Source of the DNA: Ophiocordyceps camponoti-saundersi (nom. inval.)
Taxonomy: Eukaryota; Ascomycota; Sordariomycetes; Hypocreales; Ophiocordycipitaceae
DNA length: 64,000 nucleotides
Assembly (NCBI GenBank): GCA_003339415.1
Contig: PDHQ01000022.1
Coordinates: 211,725 to 275,724, forward strand
Reading direction: 5' to 3'
The position numbers and the translations under genes are program-made. Within the stretch, counting starts at the first letter, position 1. Each line of letters opens with the position of its first letter. Under the pieces are notes generated by a model that did not search any database, was not told the origin of the DNA, and saw only the letters and a list, made by a program, of their open reading frames with translations. This document shows positions 1 to 11,406 of this stretch, one piece after another.

Positions 1-1241
1 ATCGTCTTTTGCTTTGGTGAGCCATGGCCCAGCGTCTCGGACGAGTCGGTCGAAGTTTTGGCTCTCTTCTGCTCGGCTCTGGGCCTGGCGTCGATGGATG
101 GAGATTCCGAGTCTGACACGGAGCTTGAGGAGGCAGACGACGAAGCGCTGTCAGACTCGGGCAGCGGCATCTCAGCGGCCATCTGAGCTTCGGCATCGCC
201 GTCGGATTCCGAAGACTCGTCAGAGTCAGAGTCAGAGTCCGACGAGGAAGTGGACGACGAATCGGACGAAGAGAGGTCTTCAGAGTCGGGCAGCGGTAAC
301 TTGGCAGCCACGGCAAGCTCGGCTTCACTGTCAGATTCGGACTCGGAGTCAGAGTCGGATGACGGATCGGACGACGAGTCGGACGAAGAAGCGTCGGCCA
401 AGACCTGTATTTCCATCTTCATCTCAGAATCGGATGCGGAGCTGGATGTGCTTGAGTCCACATGGTCACTCACAGTAGAGACGCCGGCTTTGCTCGACAC
501 TTTCTGCTTCTTTGTAGGCGGCAAGTCGCGTGAGTCAGAGGACGAGCCAGAGCTGACGATGGAGGAGCTGGAGCCGACGGATGCCTTTTTGCGCTTCAGG
601 GCGGAGGAGGCCGGCTTCGGAAGCAGTTGGCGGGCTTGATCGTTGTTACCGCTGTCACTTTCACTTTCACTTTCACTCTCGCTGTCGCTGCTGCTGTCGC
701 TGCTGGTGGTGCTCTCACCCTCGCTGTCGCTGTCGCTTCCGCTTTCACTCGAACTCTCACCCTCGCTGTCGCCGCCGCCGCTGCTGCTACTCTCGCTTTC
801 ACTGTCGTCATGTTTGGAGGATCTGTTAGTCAACATATCGACGTCCATCTCGGCAGCGACAAGTTCGTCTTTGGCCTGGCAGCGCGCCGCCTCCCAGAAT
901 ATGTAGAGACCTTCGAGAGATTGACCGTCACTTTCCCTGGGGACAAGGTCTTTGTTCGGCTGCTTTCGCACACGCTGCTTTCTGAATACTCGAAGAGTTT
1001 CATCATAGGAGTGGGCGGCGAGAAATCGGTCGATCATATCCAGCAGATTCTCGGTAGGCTTTTCTTTGTCGTGACCATCATCACCGCCTCTTTTCGGCTT
1101 CTTTCCCTTGGACCTGTTCCCCTTGACCATTTTCGCGTCGACGGCACTCTCGTTTGTATCTGCCTTACGTCTGTTATCCTGGTTATTGGAGAAGAGCCAG
1201 GCTGGGGGAGGACGAGAGGATGAGGCGGCGGCGGCGGGCAT
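1..1241 (-). CDS. Nopp140/Srp40-like nucleolar phosphoprotein, 3'-truncated by window edge
   Basis: Minus-strand reading frame opens at ATG 1241-1239 and stays open to base 1, about 413 codons, so the C terminus is outside the window. Seen: a basic start (residues ~1-60), then a LisH-like helix pair around residues 62-95 (LLDMIDRFLAAHSYDETLRV), then long runs of Ser/Asp/Glu (SDSDSES-type, casein kinase 2 style) broken by short Lys/Ala/Pro patches. LisH plus alternating acidic-serine and basic blocks is the architecture of Nopp140/Srp40, a nucleolar chaperone of snoRNPs and Pol I transcription. The diagnostic C-terminal SRP40 domain would lie beyond position 1 and cannot be checked. The serine repeats produce misleading acidic open frames on the plus strand. 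Confidence 0.8.
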   Translation of the reverse strand, partial: MPAAAASSSRPPPAWLFSNNQDNRRKADTNESAVDAKMVKGNRSKGKKPKRGGDDGHDKEKPTENLLDMIDRFLAAHSYDETLRVFRKQRVRKQPNKDLVPRESDGQSLEGLYIFWEAARCQAKDELVAAEMDVDMLTNRSSKHDDSESESSSSGGGDSEGESSSESGSDSDSEGESTTSSDSSSDSESESESESDSGNNDQARQLLPKPASSALKRKKASVGSSSSIVSSGSSSDSRDLPPTKKQKVSSKAGVSTVSDHVDSSTSSSASDSEMKMEIQVLADASSSDSSSDPSSDSDSESESDSEAELAVAAKLPLPDSEDLSSSDSSSTSSSDSDSDSDESSESDGDAEAQMAAEMPLPESDSASSSASSSSVSDSESPSIDARPRAEQKRAKTSTDSSETLGHGSPKQKT

Positions 1242-1703
1242 GTGACGAGATTTTAAACGTTGTCTTCCTTGCTTGTGAGTCAGATTTTTCGGCGACAAAA
1301 CTCTTGACAGAGACTTTTGATACAGAGAAGACAACAGACCAATGGTTTTTTCCCCTCTTCGTCCTCTGCCAGGACCGTCGTAGGTGAGGCTCTTGCTTGC
1401 TTGACTTGGCTGGTGAGAAGGAAGACCCTGAGTCTCTCTGACTGATGGAGGGGAAAAAATAAATTGGGAAAGAAAGAAGCAAAGCTTTATCTTTATCTAG
1501 GATTAAATATTCGCCGATCTCCGAATCAGCCCCCTTCACTTCCCCATCCCCTTCCCTCAACACCATCACTCCTCGACCTCACTGCCTGGTATTTACCTCT
1601 ACAAACCGAGTAGCGACCATCATCATCGCGTCAAACAAACAAGGATGTGCACCTTCGCGTGAATTTCCCTTTTTCATCTCAGCCTTGCTTATCACAGCAA
1701 ACC
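1242..1703. promoter_or_regulatory. Divergent promoter, Nopp140-like / Rsm1-like genes
   Basis: 462 bp between two start codons facing away from each other. The half nearest the right-hand gene is CT-rich on the plus strand (about 1510-1640), as is usual upstream of fungal transcription starts. No tRNA, repeat or conserved reading frame seen. Confidence 0.5.
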
Positions 1704-3131
1704 ATGAACGCAACCAAGCGCAAGTTCAACGCTCTACTTCAAGGCCTCAGCAATCCTTCCGAAAGACCGACGATGGCGACCGAACACAATGGCGACGCAG
1801 CCCTCCTACTCAAGCGACGCCGACTCGGTCTCTCGGAACCGAACACGCCCAACAAGAACAGCATCAACCCTACTAATAACATCAAGTTGCGCAACACAGT
1901 CACCAGCCCTTCCCCCCTTTCATCCCTCAAGAAGATAAGGCAGCCGCCTGAAGCACTCGTCAAATACTGCCCCGCCGATCGCAATGAGCTCCTCAGGAGG
2001 CTTTCCACCTTTCAGGAGCTCACGGAATGGACGCCTAAGCCAGACGAGGTCAATGAGGTCCAGTGGGCGAAGCGCGGATGGGTCTGTTGCGGGAAGGAAA
2101 AGGTCCGATGCCTTCTTTGCTCCAAGGAGCTGCTGGTTTCGCTCCAACCGACAGAGGCCGAAACGGATACCGGTCCGTTATTTCCTAAATTACTCACACC
2201 TTGCATAGCCGCTCTTGCTTGCGCCAGGCTGACCCAGAACCATACACAAGATTCTATCGTGGCCAAAGTCTGCGAACTCATCGTTACCGCACACCAGCAA
2301 GACTGTCTCTGGCGGCAAAGATGCTGCGATGGTGAGCGTCCCTTCATTACTCGGGCGACACACTCATTCTGACTTCTATCCTTTCTAGATTCTCTGCTGC
2401 GTCTATCCTTCTCCAACGACAGAGCCGTTATAGCCAGCCTCCGACAGCGATACGACGAGCTCTGCTCCCGAGCCGCGTTCCTCCCCTACGAATTCAACCT
2501 ACGGCTCCCCTCCGACATAGACATAGACCGTATACTCTCCCTCCTCCCACCCGACTTCTTCAAAGACTCGTCGTCTCCCGACGTCAATAGGCCAGCCCTG
2601 GCCTTGGCCCTCATGGGCTGGCAGGGCCTCTCCCATCCGCGTCTCGGCGCCGTCCCCAACTCGGCTTCGTGTCACACGTGTCTCCGGAGGCTGGGTCTGT
2701 GGATGTTCAAGAGCAAAGAGGTAGCCGAAGACGGCACCGTTCTCGTCCCCGCTCCCATGGAGCACCTCGATCCCCTCCGCGAGCATCGCTTCTTCTGTCC
2801 CTGGAAGAGCGCCGAGGTCCAGAGTAGAGGTGCCAAATCCGCGTGGAGCATGCTGTTGCAGACCTTGGTCAATGACGCCAGCCTGCGCAGTCTGTACGAG
2901 GGTCGGTCCGCAACGGCCAGTACGCCAACTGCCGTCGCGTTCAACGTCGCCGGCGGGAACGAGGCGGACGAGGCGGACGAAAAAGCTCGCGATGCCAAGG
3001 ACAAGGAGCGCTGGGCCAGACTAAGGAAAGTCAAGAGTCTTTTCGATACCAAGGGTGCCAAGATGCTGAGGCGCTCTGTTTCCATCAACCGACCTGATGC
3101 AGGACAGTCTGAGATTCCTAGCGGTGCGTAG
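1704..3131 (+). CDS. C3HC zinc-finger protein, NIPA/Rsm1 family
   Basis: Two exons, 1704-2331 and 2389-3131, with a 57-nt intron (GTGAGC...TTTCTAG); 456 aa. Seen: a C3HC finger around residues 126-140 (GWVCCGKEKVRCLLC) preceded by CPADRNELLRRLSTF, and a second Rsm1-type half with the WQGLSHPRLG...CHTCLRRLGLW motif and a HRFFCPW Cys/His motif. Both halves match the NIPA/Rsm1 family. Family knowledge: S. pombe Rsm1 acts in mRNA export and animal NIPA is an F-box adaptor; which role applies here is not visible. An in-frame ATG lies upstream at 1647, but 1704 has the better context (AACCATGAA) and removes a non-conserved leader. Confidence 0.88.
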
Positions 3132-3975
3132 GTGTTGGAGTAGGTGGGTGGGCATGCAGGCGGGAGAAGGCTCGCGGCTTATGACGCGGGATGGTGTTTT
3201 GGTGCTTCTTTTTTTTTCTATTTCCTTTTGCTGCCTTAGTTTAATGTCACATATTCTATCCGTCCTGTGCATTAGAGCAACGGTGCTTGCGTTGGTAAAA
3301 AATAGGAAACAAAAGCGTTGCTCAACACCAAAAAAAACGTCGCACCGCCATGCATCGTGACAACAAATTTCCCACCGATTCTTCATCTCCCAACAATCCT
3401 CTCTCAGGGCCTCACTCTGGTGCATGCACTCATGGGATATCTCCAGTACAGAAGAGAAAGAAGATGAAAAAAATAGATCGCAAGCCTATGCACATCACAT
3501 GAGTATAAAAACATCAAAAAGAATCAAAAAAATGATCATCCTGTCCCCGACCTGGGACTCCAGGCGGCACTGCACTTCAGGCCACTGGCCCTACTATCAT
3601 CGTCAAGATATGGCATCACACGGGGGGGTGGAGGAGGAGAGGGGTATGGGAAGGGGGGGGCGGCCCAGAAATCAACCGTAACGCCTATGCCTATCCCAAT
3701 ACAAAGGAAAACTTGTACCAGAACGCCGATTCGAACCCAGACCTTGGCGATGACCGGTTAAGGATGATCGGTGCCACAGCCAGTTGAGTTAAACCCCCCT
3801 GACTGGGCTGTCGACATGAGCTTTGAAGAAGTTGTATATAAGGCGTGACCGTGCTCAAGGTTAGGTGGCGCGGCAGTGGCTGGAGCAAACGCGGCCGCGG
3901 CGGCGGCGGCGGCGGCGGCGGTGAACACGGCTGGTGAGGGAGCTGTTATGTCCTTGCAAGCAGTGGCGGAAAGGG
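3132..3975. other. Convergent intergenic region
   Basis: 844 bp between the stop codons of the Rsm1-like and EngB-like genes. It holds homopolymer A/T runs (probable 3' UTR), a G-rich stretch near 3620-3665, a tRNA-like segment near 3716-3798 and a (GGC)n run at about 3895-3925. No convincing reading frame. Confidence 0.5.
3716..3798 (-). tRNA. tRNA-like sequence, probably degenerate
   Basis: On the minus strand a near A-box (TTAACTCAACTGG) is followed about 55 nt later by a B-box (GGTTCGAATCG), the spacing of Pol III tRNA genes. However the T-arm stem does not pair (GG before the loop against GG after it), the D-stem is poor and I cannot form a seven-base acceptor stem, so no anticodon can be assigned. 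A tRNA pseudogene or a tRNA-derived SINE head are the likely explanations. Confidence 0.3.
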
Positions 3976-5049
3976 TCAAGGACAAGCCAGCTGGATCTCA
4001 TCAAAGGGAACGACGCGGCCACCGTATGAACCTTTATCACGCATGAGTTCGAAGCCGTCTCTGCGAAGCTGCAAGCCGGCTGTTTCCAAGACAGCAACGC
4101 GGACGCCGCCCATGCCGCCAGTATTGCCGATGTTGCCTGGGGCGGCGATGGCGGCCGAGATGACAAAGACGGGCACGTCCCGGGACCGCAGCATCACGGA
4201 CACGGCTTTTGCCATGTCGGCGCAGCGGCTGGGCCATGAGTGACGATATTTATCGGCCTTTGTCAGGGCGACGACGACCTTGACCTCCCGCTCGGCCAGC
4301 ATCTCCAGCATCCACTGGTCATCGGCCGTAGGCTGTTGCTTGTCCGACGACAGAAGCAACAAGGCACCGCGGAATGCCGTCCGCTTCTCCATGTACTTGA
4401 GAATACTCTGGCCCCAGCTTTCGCGGCTCATGTGGCCGTAGCCGGGCGTGTCGATTACCCTCAGGCTGTACCTGGGCGGAGCTTGCCCCTTGCGAATGAG
4501 GCTGGGAGGGATGGACGGCTGCGGGCCGACGCCAAAGGCGTGCATGAGTGTCGTCTTACCGGGAAGCCGGCTCACTCTACAGGCATCGCGCCTGCAGAGA
4601 AGAGCATTGATGAAAGTCGACTTGCCGACGTTAGAGGCGCCCATGACCAGTATCTCAGGAATGTGCTCATTAATCGGATGCTGTCTGAGATTCTCGGCCG
4701 AGTACAGATAGCTGCAGCCTTTTCCTTGGAAAAAGTCTCTGGCTTTGAAAAGCGTGTGTGCTTGAGACTTGGTAACCCTGGTGGAGAGCTCGCCCCCGGG
4801 CATCTGTTGGATGACATTACAATCTCTGAGAGACCGGTGATTCGGTCCAAGGCCGTCTGTTACAGGTGTATCGATCGCCCTCCGACGCCCGTAGTTAAGT
4901 CCGGACAGCTTACTTGTGGGCGGCGCTGTGCAGTCGGCATCAATGACATGATGTCCACGATGGCCAGAGGCGGAGACGGAGAAAGACGCAGAGACGAGAA
5001 CGGTATGACGAGAAGCCTTCCGTAGTATAGGCCGCCAGGAAGTCAGCAT
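3976..5049 (-). CDS. EngB/YihA-type GTPase, mitochondrial
   Basis: Single exon, 357 aa. Seen: a P-loop GASNVGKS at residues 137-144, G2 threonine in PGKTT, G3 DTPGYGH, G4 TKADK and a G5-like SAA. The circularly ordered TRAFAC motifs and the compact C-terminal domain fit the EngB family, GTPases needed for large ribosomal subunit assembly in bacteria and organelles. The N-terminal ~100 residues are Arg/Ser-rich with few acids and look like a mitochondrial targeting extension, absent from the ~200-aa bacterial proteins. It is divergent from the ALKBH1-like gene across 333 bp. Role in mitochondrial ribosome assembly is inferred from family membership. Confidence 0.88.
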   Translation of the reverse strand: MLTSWRPILRKASRHTVLVSASFSVSASGHRGHHVIDADCTAPPTSKLSGLNYGRRRAIDTPVTDGLGPNHRSLRDCNVIQQMPGGELSTRVTKSQAHTLFKARDFFQGKGCSYLYSAENLRQHPINEHIPEILVMGASNVGKSTFINALLCRRDACRVSRLPGKTTLMHAFGVGPQPSIPPSLIRKGQAPPRYSLRVIDTPGYGHMSRESWGQSILKYMEKRTAFRGALLLLSSDKQQPTADDQWMLEMLAEREVKVVVALTKADKYRHSWPSRCADMAKAVSVMLRSRDVPVFVISAAIAAPGNIGNTGGMGGVRVAVLETAGLQLRRDGFELMRDKGSYGGRVVPFDEIQLACP

Positions 5050-5382
5050 CCTGGCTGTCGGCGGGAAGTCTCAAACGATCATCTTGTCATAACGGGGAGG
5101 AGGTTTTGCTTTGAGGGGAGAATTTTGCAGCGCAGGTTGTTTGTGTGTCTGCCGAGGCTTGTCGTTGAAAGTGGAGGCAGTGTCTTAATCATGTATTAAT
5201 AACACTGAACGTCAGTGAATCACTGTTAAACATGACGGAGGGGGAAGGAGAGAAGGGGTGGAGGCTGACATAGCACGTGTTATTGTTAGCGCCATCACAA
5301 TACGGAGTAACAAGGTTAACAATAAGCTCTCGTACTCGAGTGCTATTCGCACTTAGCCATCATTACTCGTACGGTCGTACCC
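5050..5382. promoter_or_regulatory. Divergent promoter, EngB / ALKBH1 genes
   Basis: 333 bp between the two start codons. Contains a CACGTG palindrome near 5274. Nothing else recognisable. Confidence 0.4.
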
Positions 5383-6574
5383 ATGTCAGCTTTCGCCGGC
5401 ACATCATTCGCACCTATCGTGAACTTCCTCGGCAAGCGGTCCTTCATCAACGCAATGGCTTCCAGCGTCAACAGAGATAGCAACCTACTCTCCGACCTCG
5501 ACGCTCATGAGCAGCCACCCGCCTCCCTCCGCGCTACGTGGAAGCAACTGACGCGCCTCGAGCCGGAGGCAAGCCGCATCGACGACCCCCGGTCCGAAGA
5601 GTCGGGCTTCGTCCGCGTCGGAGCCATCAGCCGCGAGAGCCAAGCCCATGCCTTTTCACACCTACGGCGGGGCCTTGATAGCGATGCCTGCGATATGACG
5701 CCAATCTTTCATCACCCCCTGCTGCCAGGTCCGTTATCCCAGTCCCATCGTTTCTGCATCGTTCGGCTGAGGCGCCACTTCATCTTGATGTACTGACCCA
5801 TATGTGTCCGCAGGCCTCCTCGTCGTGCCCTCACTACTCCCTCCAACCGTACAGGCTGTCTTGTTGGATAGAATGCTGCATCGCGACCTCGGCGATCGAA
5901 AGCATCGCACCAACATGCACCTCCACTACGACGTACCCTACCCCGGCGCGACTCCAACCGCCGACGCCGACGACGGCTCCCGCTCTCTCTTCTCCCTAAC
6001 CCCCGACACTCCCGAACTATTCCGGCCCAAGGACCCGACCGTGCACAAGCCCCTCTCCGCCAGGCAGGTCCTGCAACGTCGCCTGCACTGGCTCACCCTC
6101 GGCGGCCAGTACGACTGGACAAACCGCGTCTACCCCCCGGAACCGCCGCCCGCCTTCCCGGCCGACCTCGCCCGTTTCCTCGAGGCCCTCTTCCCAGATA
6201 CGCTGGCTCAGGCCGCTATTGTGAACCTGTACAGTCCCGGCGACACCATGATGGTCCACCGCGATGTCAGCGAGCACGTCGATCGCGGACTTGTCAGCCT
6301 CAGCCTCGGCTGCGATGCCCTCTTCCTCATCGCCCCTGATGAACCCGACGTCCGCGACAAATGCTATCTGCTCCTGCGCCTACGCTCTGGTGACGCCATC
6401 TACATGACAAACGAAGCTCGACGCGCATGGCACGGCGTGCCGAAAGTCATCCGTGGCACCTGCCCCAGCCACCTCGAGGCCTGGCCTGCCCGTCACGATG
6501 GCCTCTTCAGGCAGTGGGAAGGCTGGATGAAGAATAAGAGGGTTAACCTCAACGTCAGGCAGATGAGCGACTGA
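5383..6574 (+). CDS. AlkB-like 2-oxoglutarate/Fe(II) dioxygenase (ALKBH1 type)
   Basis: Exons 5383-5728 and 5814-6574, intron 85 nt; 368 aa. Seen: HRD (His264, Asp266) followed by GLVSLSLG, distal iron ligand His322 in AWHGVPK, and the 2-oxoglutarate-binding arginines in RVNLNVRQ (Arg358, Arg364). All catalytic residues are intact, and the spacing fits ALKBH1, which in animals demethylates tRNA m1A and oxidises mitochondrial tRNA m5C. The first ~25 residues resemble a mitochondrial presequence; an alternative in-frame ATG at 5455 would remove it. Nucleic-acid substrate not determinable here. Confidence 0.88.
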
Positions 6575-6755
6575 CTGCGAGTAAATCCATCGCTTCACAT
6601 TTATACATGCTGGCTGGCTAAAGAAGTACCGCCCAACGCTCCTATCTCTATATCTTCGCTCTCGGGCGTCTCCATGCATGAAAGATGACGAAAAAGTAAT
6701 GCGGATGGTCCCAAGGTGAATTTTACTCACCCTCTCTCCCCAGCCTCTGGTCGCT

Positions 6756-9700
6756 TCATGCTAAGCCGAAGCCCTGGGCATTCTCGAGCGCCATAGTAAG
6801 CCTGTCCCTGAGCACCTCCTTATCCTTATACTCGGGTAAGAGCAGGATACCATAGCACGTGTACGCCGAGGGCAGGTGCCCACGTGGGTCTTGCTCCCCG
6901 TTCCGCTGCACCACGAAATTGAGGTTCCGCATGCCTCCGACGGGCACTCGTTCCGAGGCCGTGACGAACTTGAGCAGCTTGCGCTTCATCCTGTCATCAA
7001 AACGCTTGACCACTGACCAAAAGTCCTTGACGGTACGATGAGAGGCGTTCCACCCCTCCAACCGCGTATATCGTCGCAACTCCGAGACGTCGATCTCCTG
7101 GACGCCCTCAATCATGCATTGGAGGACGGAAGGCGACAAGAGCGTGAGCGACTTGGCATCCAAACAGGCCCGAAAACCACGCTCGAAGGCCGAGAACTGC
7201 GGCCGCACCGAAATGTCCGTCAGGTAGCGGACATAGTCGCTCACGTATTCGTTACGATTGGCCTTCGTCACCAACGGCGCCTCGTTCGCAGCCGCGGCCG
7301 GCGACCTTGGCGAGGGCCCGATCGGGAGCGCCTGCGGCCATGACGAATCGTCGCTGGTCATCAGTCGCGTTACGTCGCTCCCAAACGCCGCAACGGAAAA
7401 CTCGTAGGTCCTCGCAAAAACATCCTCGATCAGCCCATTGCGTTCGTCCCAGTCCAGTAGCGCGGAGAGCCCACTCGAGAGCTCTGGCCAGGCGTCGGCG
7501 ATGTGGTGCAAGTCATCGACCGGCTGACCAAGCAGCTTCCTGTATAGGGCCTTGGGAAAGGTCACCGGTAGCGTCAAGCCGTTGTATACAGCGAGCGATA
7601 CCAGCAGCCCCATCATCTCAAACTTCCAATCTTCGACTGTAGAGCCCGGTACGAACCAGGCTGCCCGAGTTCTCTCGTCGATGGCAAAGGCACCGAAATC
7701 GGGATTCAGGCACTCGGCTATGGCCATCCGAAAGAACTCTAGCTGTACGCCGCCCGAGTCGACACCTTGCTCGCCCCCGTCTTCCCCGAGGTGTATCTTT
7801 AACGGCCGCAAAAGCTCTCTCTCCTGTCGTCTCCAGAGCTGATCAAATGCATCCCGCAAAATGTTTTTTCGACTAATGTCGAGCACCAGGTACTTGGAGG
7901 ACGCCGTCTTCAGCATTTCTTGCAATACCCTTTTGTGGTGAGGATTCGTCACCAGACTGCCAGGATCGATGATGGCAGACATTCTCGTCCTGAGGGAGTT
8001 CGACTCTTCGAAACTCTTGCTCATCCTGGATAAGTTCAAAGCGCGAAAATAGCTAACGAGCGTCTCAGGATTGAAGAGATACGGGTAGTCCAGGAGGTGC
8101 CGCCTCCGCCTCGTTGAGGTGAACGCCGCCCAATTCACCGACACCATGACGTCCAGCCGCTCAGACAGGTAATCCACACGAAATTGTAAATCGCCCAAGA
8201 CAAGCGAAGTCCTGTGTTCATCTGTAGATTTTTAGCCTAAGTAATCAATCACCCCAGCGCTCCGACATGTCAACTCACACAATATTGCCATCAGAGATAA
8301 AGCTCCAAAGAATGGGCCATCACATGGGAACTCGGCCTCGCCGTCCCATTCCTGCAGCAAGATCGTCTTCGACCAATCCAAGAGAAGCGTAGGCACACGC
8401 GTTTCGTGAAGGCGACGCTCGGCAGGAGTGAAGTCCAATATACGGATGGAGTCTGAGCTCGCGCGTTCGAGCTGACTCAGTAACGGGCCAAGCACATCCA
8501 GGTCGCCCCTGGGGCGCTCCAATATGCTAGATTCAGAAAGGGCGATTTCAGAAAAGCGTTTGCGAGCGTTGATGACGCAGAAGAGGCGCCGCGCCAGCCT
8601 GAGGGCGAGTTCGTCGGAAAAGACGTCATCGAACGCAAGGCACACGGGGGGCGGCTGTTGAGCTCCGATGCCATCAGCGGCCAAGACCAGGCCGTTGGAG
8701 CGAATGCGCGATATGTCGCACAGAGTTTTCGAGTCCGAAACGCAGGGAACTACTGCTACCAGGGTGTGCAGGCACACGGATAAGACGCAGCCAGTCTCGA
8801 AGTCAGACAAGGATTCGACGCGACCGTCAAAAATGCTTTTGAACTGCGAGTGGACATGCTTGAGCGAGTCCGGCGGCGCGAAGAGACTGCCGGCAGCCAG
8901 CCACAGGCTATGGAGCACCAAAGTCGGCGCTGCGCGGGTCAGTCGCAACATGCAATACCAGAGCGTGTGCGAGTCATAGAGCTTGCCGTCTCTCGTGAAT
9001 GACTGCACAAGAGACCGAGGGTTGCTCAAAACATCGAAGATTGTTTGCTCGTTGAAAGCTTTCCATTGCGTCTTGGGGACAGCCGATCCCGGCCGTTTCC
9101 GTCGGCGCAGCCGGCAAGGCTTATTCTGGGGAATTGGGTAGGCCTCGACAACATTGTCGGGTCTCATAGGCGACATTTCCGACGTACGATCCTCCTCAAG
9201 GGTGTCACAGATGAAGTCGATAAGCTCGACGTCAAGTCGGCGAAGAGACTGCGGCAGAGGACAATCGATCTCAAGTGTATCCGCTACCGACACCGTGTCC
9301 CGCACGTCGGCGTCGGTCAATTCGTCCAGCCTATCCTCAACGATGCCAGTGACGGGATCAATCGCTTTGTCTTCACTGACGTGTCCTTGTTCTGCGGATC
9401 CCAGATCCTCTTGTTTGACGTCTCGAACGGGAAGAGAGGTAGGACATGGCACATTGTCGAAGAATGCCGGCTGCTTCAACTGCAATTCAGGCACCCCCCG
9501 GGCGATGACGCCAGGAACGATCTTAGCGCGCTTATCGAGTAAACCATTCCCAGTGGCACTCCTACTTGACGGCTTCGCCGCATCCGCGACGTTGGGTTCC
9601 GGTAGCGGCTCAAATGACGCTGTCCTGTTTGACATAGGGGATGAAGGGTTGTGACAGGAGCTTCTGGAACCAACAAGATTGGTCGAAGAGTTCCTCGAAG

Positions 9701-10653
9701 ACGGTGCGGCATCTATCTGGGAAACGGTCGAAGATGACTCCTCAGACAGCTCCCCGATCGAGGGGGGTTCATGTTGGGCAACTAGCGAAGACTGGCCTTG
9801 GTTGGATGAAACCGGACAGTCTGCCTCGTGCAACTTCTTGAACATGTACTCAACGCCTAGAGGTGTCAGCCACTCGAGCATTTTGAACGCTACAGTCCCA
9901 AAAGCGGCGGCAGCGAAAGATCGATAGTCTATTTGAACAGGGAGCTCGTGCATGCCCAACTTTTGGGAGGAGGGCGAGCCATCATCAGCCGGCCGACGGT
10001 TGAGTTCGTCCTGGCGTTGGCGAGGGGAGCGAGAAACGATGCGAACGGGCCTGGGGTAGCTTTTCTGTCCCTTGGCATATGAGGGCTTGGAAGCTGTAGG
10101 CGGCGCCGAGGCGAAGCGGACGGAGAAGTCAAGGTTATTGACGGCAGAGGGCGGTTCCCTGGATCGGTGCAAGTAAGGGCAGAGGCCATTCTCAGGAGAA
10201 TCCTGGCTTGCGAGGTAGACGGCCAGGGTGCGCGCGCTTGTAGTACTGTATCGCTGGACGACGGCTTGCCCGGCCACCCGCCTGCGAGATGTGAAGCAGC
10301 TCGACGTATTACATTGATGGTTACAACAGCCTGTGCGAAGTTGGACGACGTAGCTACAAGGGTTGAGAGTCAGCGCCAGCATCACACAGGAGAAGGACGG
10401 CGAGGCCGACTGACCGGTCGACGAGTAGCTGAAAGTCGTGACGGCGGCTAGCCTTGTGAATGGCGTATACGCGACGTGGGTTGTCGATGTCCTGAACGAG
10501 ATGTCGCATCTCAGGGGGAGCGTCGTCAGGCAGAAGAGGAAAGGGGGCCTCCTGCCAGAGTCCTGCAGTCAGGTCTCTGAGCAGATTTGTGTGGCTATTG
10601 GAATGAGCATCGTGGCGGGAGTCGGCGGCGACGGTATGCGTCAGGGGGTTCAT
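6756..10653 (-). CDS. HECT-type E3 ubiquitin ligase with N-terminal AZUL-like zinc finger
   Basis: Three exons, 10653-10415, 10353-8279 and 8221-6756, introns 61 and 57 nt; 1259 aa. Seen: an N-terminal Cys-rich module (CCNHQCNTSSCF ... NGLCPY) like the AZUL zinc finger of UBE3A, a long low-complexity Ser/Pro-rich middle, then a HECT domain over the last ~380 residues with the LPSAYTCYGILLLPEY active-site signature; catalytic Cys about residue 1227. The enzyme would accept ubiquitin from an E2 on that Cys and pass it to substrates. The AZUL-HECT pairing is common in filamentous fungi and differs from Rsp5/HulA, which has C2 and WW domains. Start chosen for AACCATGAA context and exact frame closure. 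Confidence 0.9.
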
Positions 10654-11406
10654 GGTTCCGGTGTATGGACGGGAGGACTACTCAAGCGGAAGGCGCAGCA
10701 CGGCGCATGGTGCGGTAGTGAGGCCGTCTGGGAGAGGCGAAATGATATCTATGAACAAACGTAGGCGACGAGAGAGAAAAGGAGAGTCTGTGATGGACAG
10801 GAAAAAGCAGAATGACATGCATGGGGTGAAGAGATGAGGTGTGACTGGAAGAAGAGTGACGGAGAACTTGGGGTGGTTAGAGTACCGGGTAGGTCCACGC
10901 GCAGGCATGGTGGCTCTGGTGGATCACGGTCAAGAAAAGGAGCGGCTCGCAGGCGGGCGATTCCGGATTGACAAGTAGACGAGTGATTCTTTTTTTTTTT
11001 TTGAAATTATTTCTTCTTGTTTCTCTTTGCCTGTTGTGTCGTCCTAATTCCTTCTCGGTCAGGGATGGTCTGGCTGCTCCCGAGGTGTACTCGTTAACAT
11101 ATGTACAAGATGCGGTTCTTGCTTACACCATCCACCTACTATATTCCGACTCGGCGTACCGAGTAGAGCGTGCTTTCTGCAGTGCCAGTGCGATAGTGCC
11201 TACCAACAGGTACCTACAGGTCGGTAAAGGTAAGGTCCCGCATTGTCCGCATGGACCAATCACTCCAAAACCCACCTCGCCTCGCCACACACACACACAC
11301 ACATCGTCTCTCTCTTCCACCCATCATCAACGGCTAAAATACCTACCTACCTATTTACATACATGCATACATTTCGTCTCCTCTCGCCAGAATAAAACAC
11401 AGCGCC
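10654..11406. promoter_or_regulatory. Divergent promoter, HECT ligase / REI1
   Basis: 753 bp with a poly-T run near 10990, an (AC)n tract near 11285-11303 and CTACCTACC-type repeats near 11340. An open frame crosses this region into REI1 but has no ATG and no family resemblance. Confidence 0.45.

Noticed and set aside
250..639. Acidic DES-rich plus-strand open frames at the left edge
   Set aside because: They are antisense shadows of the Ser/Asp codons in the Nopp140-like gene, whose minus-strand frame is open for over 400 codons and has a LisH-like domain.
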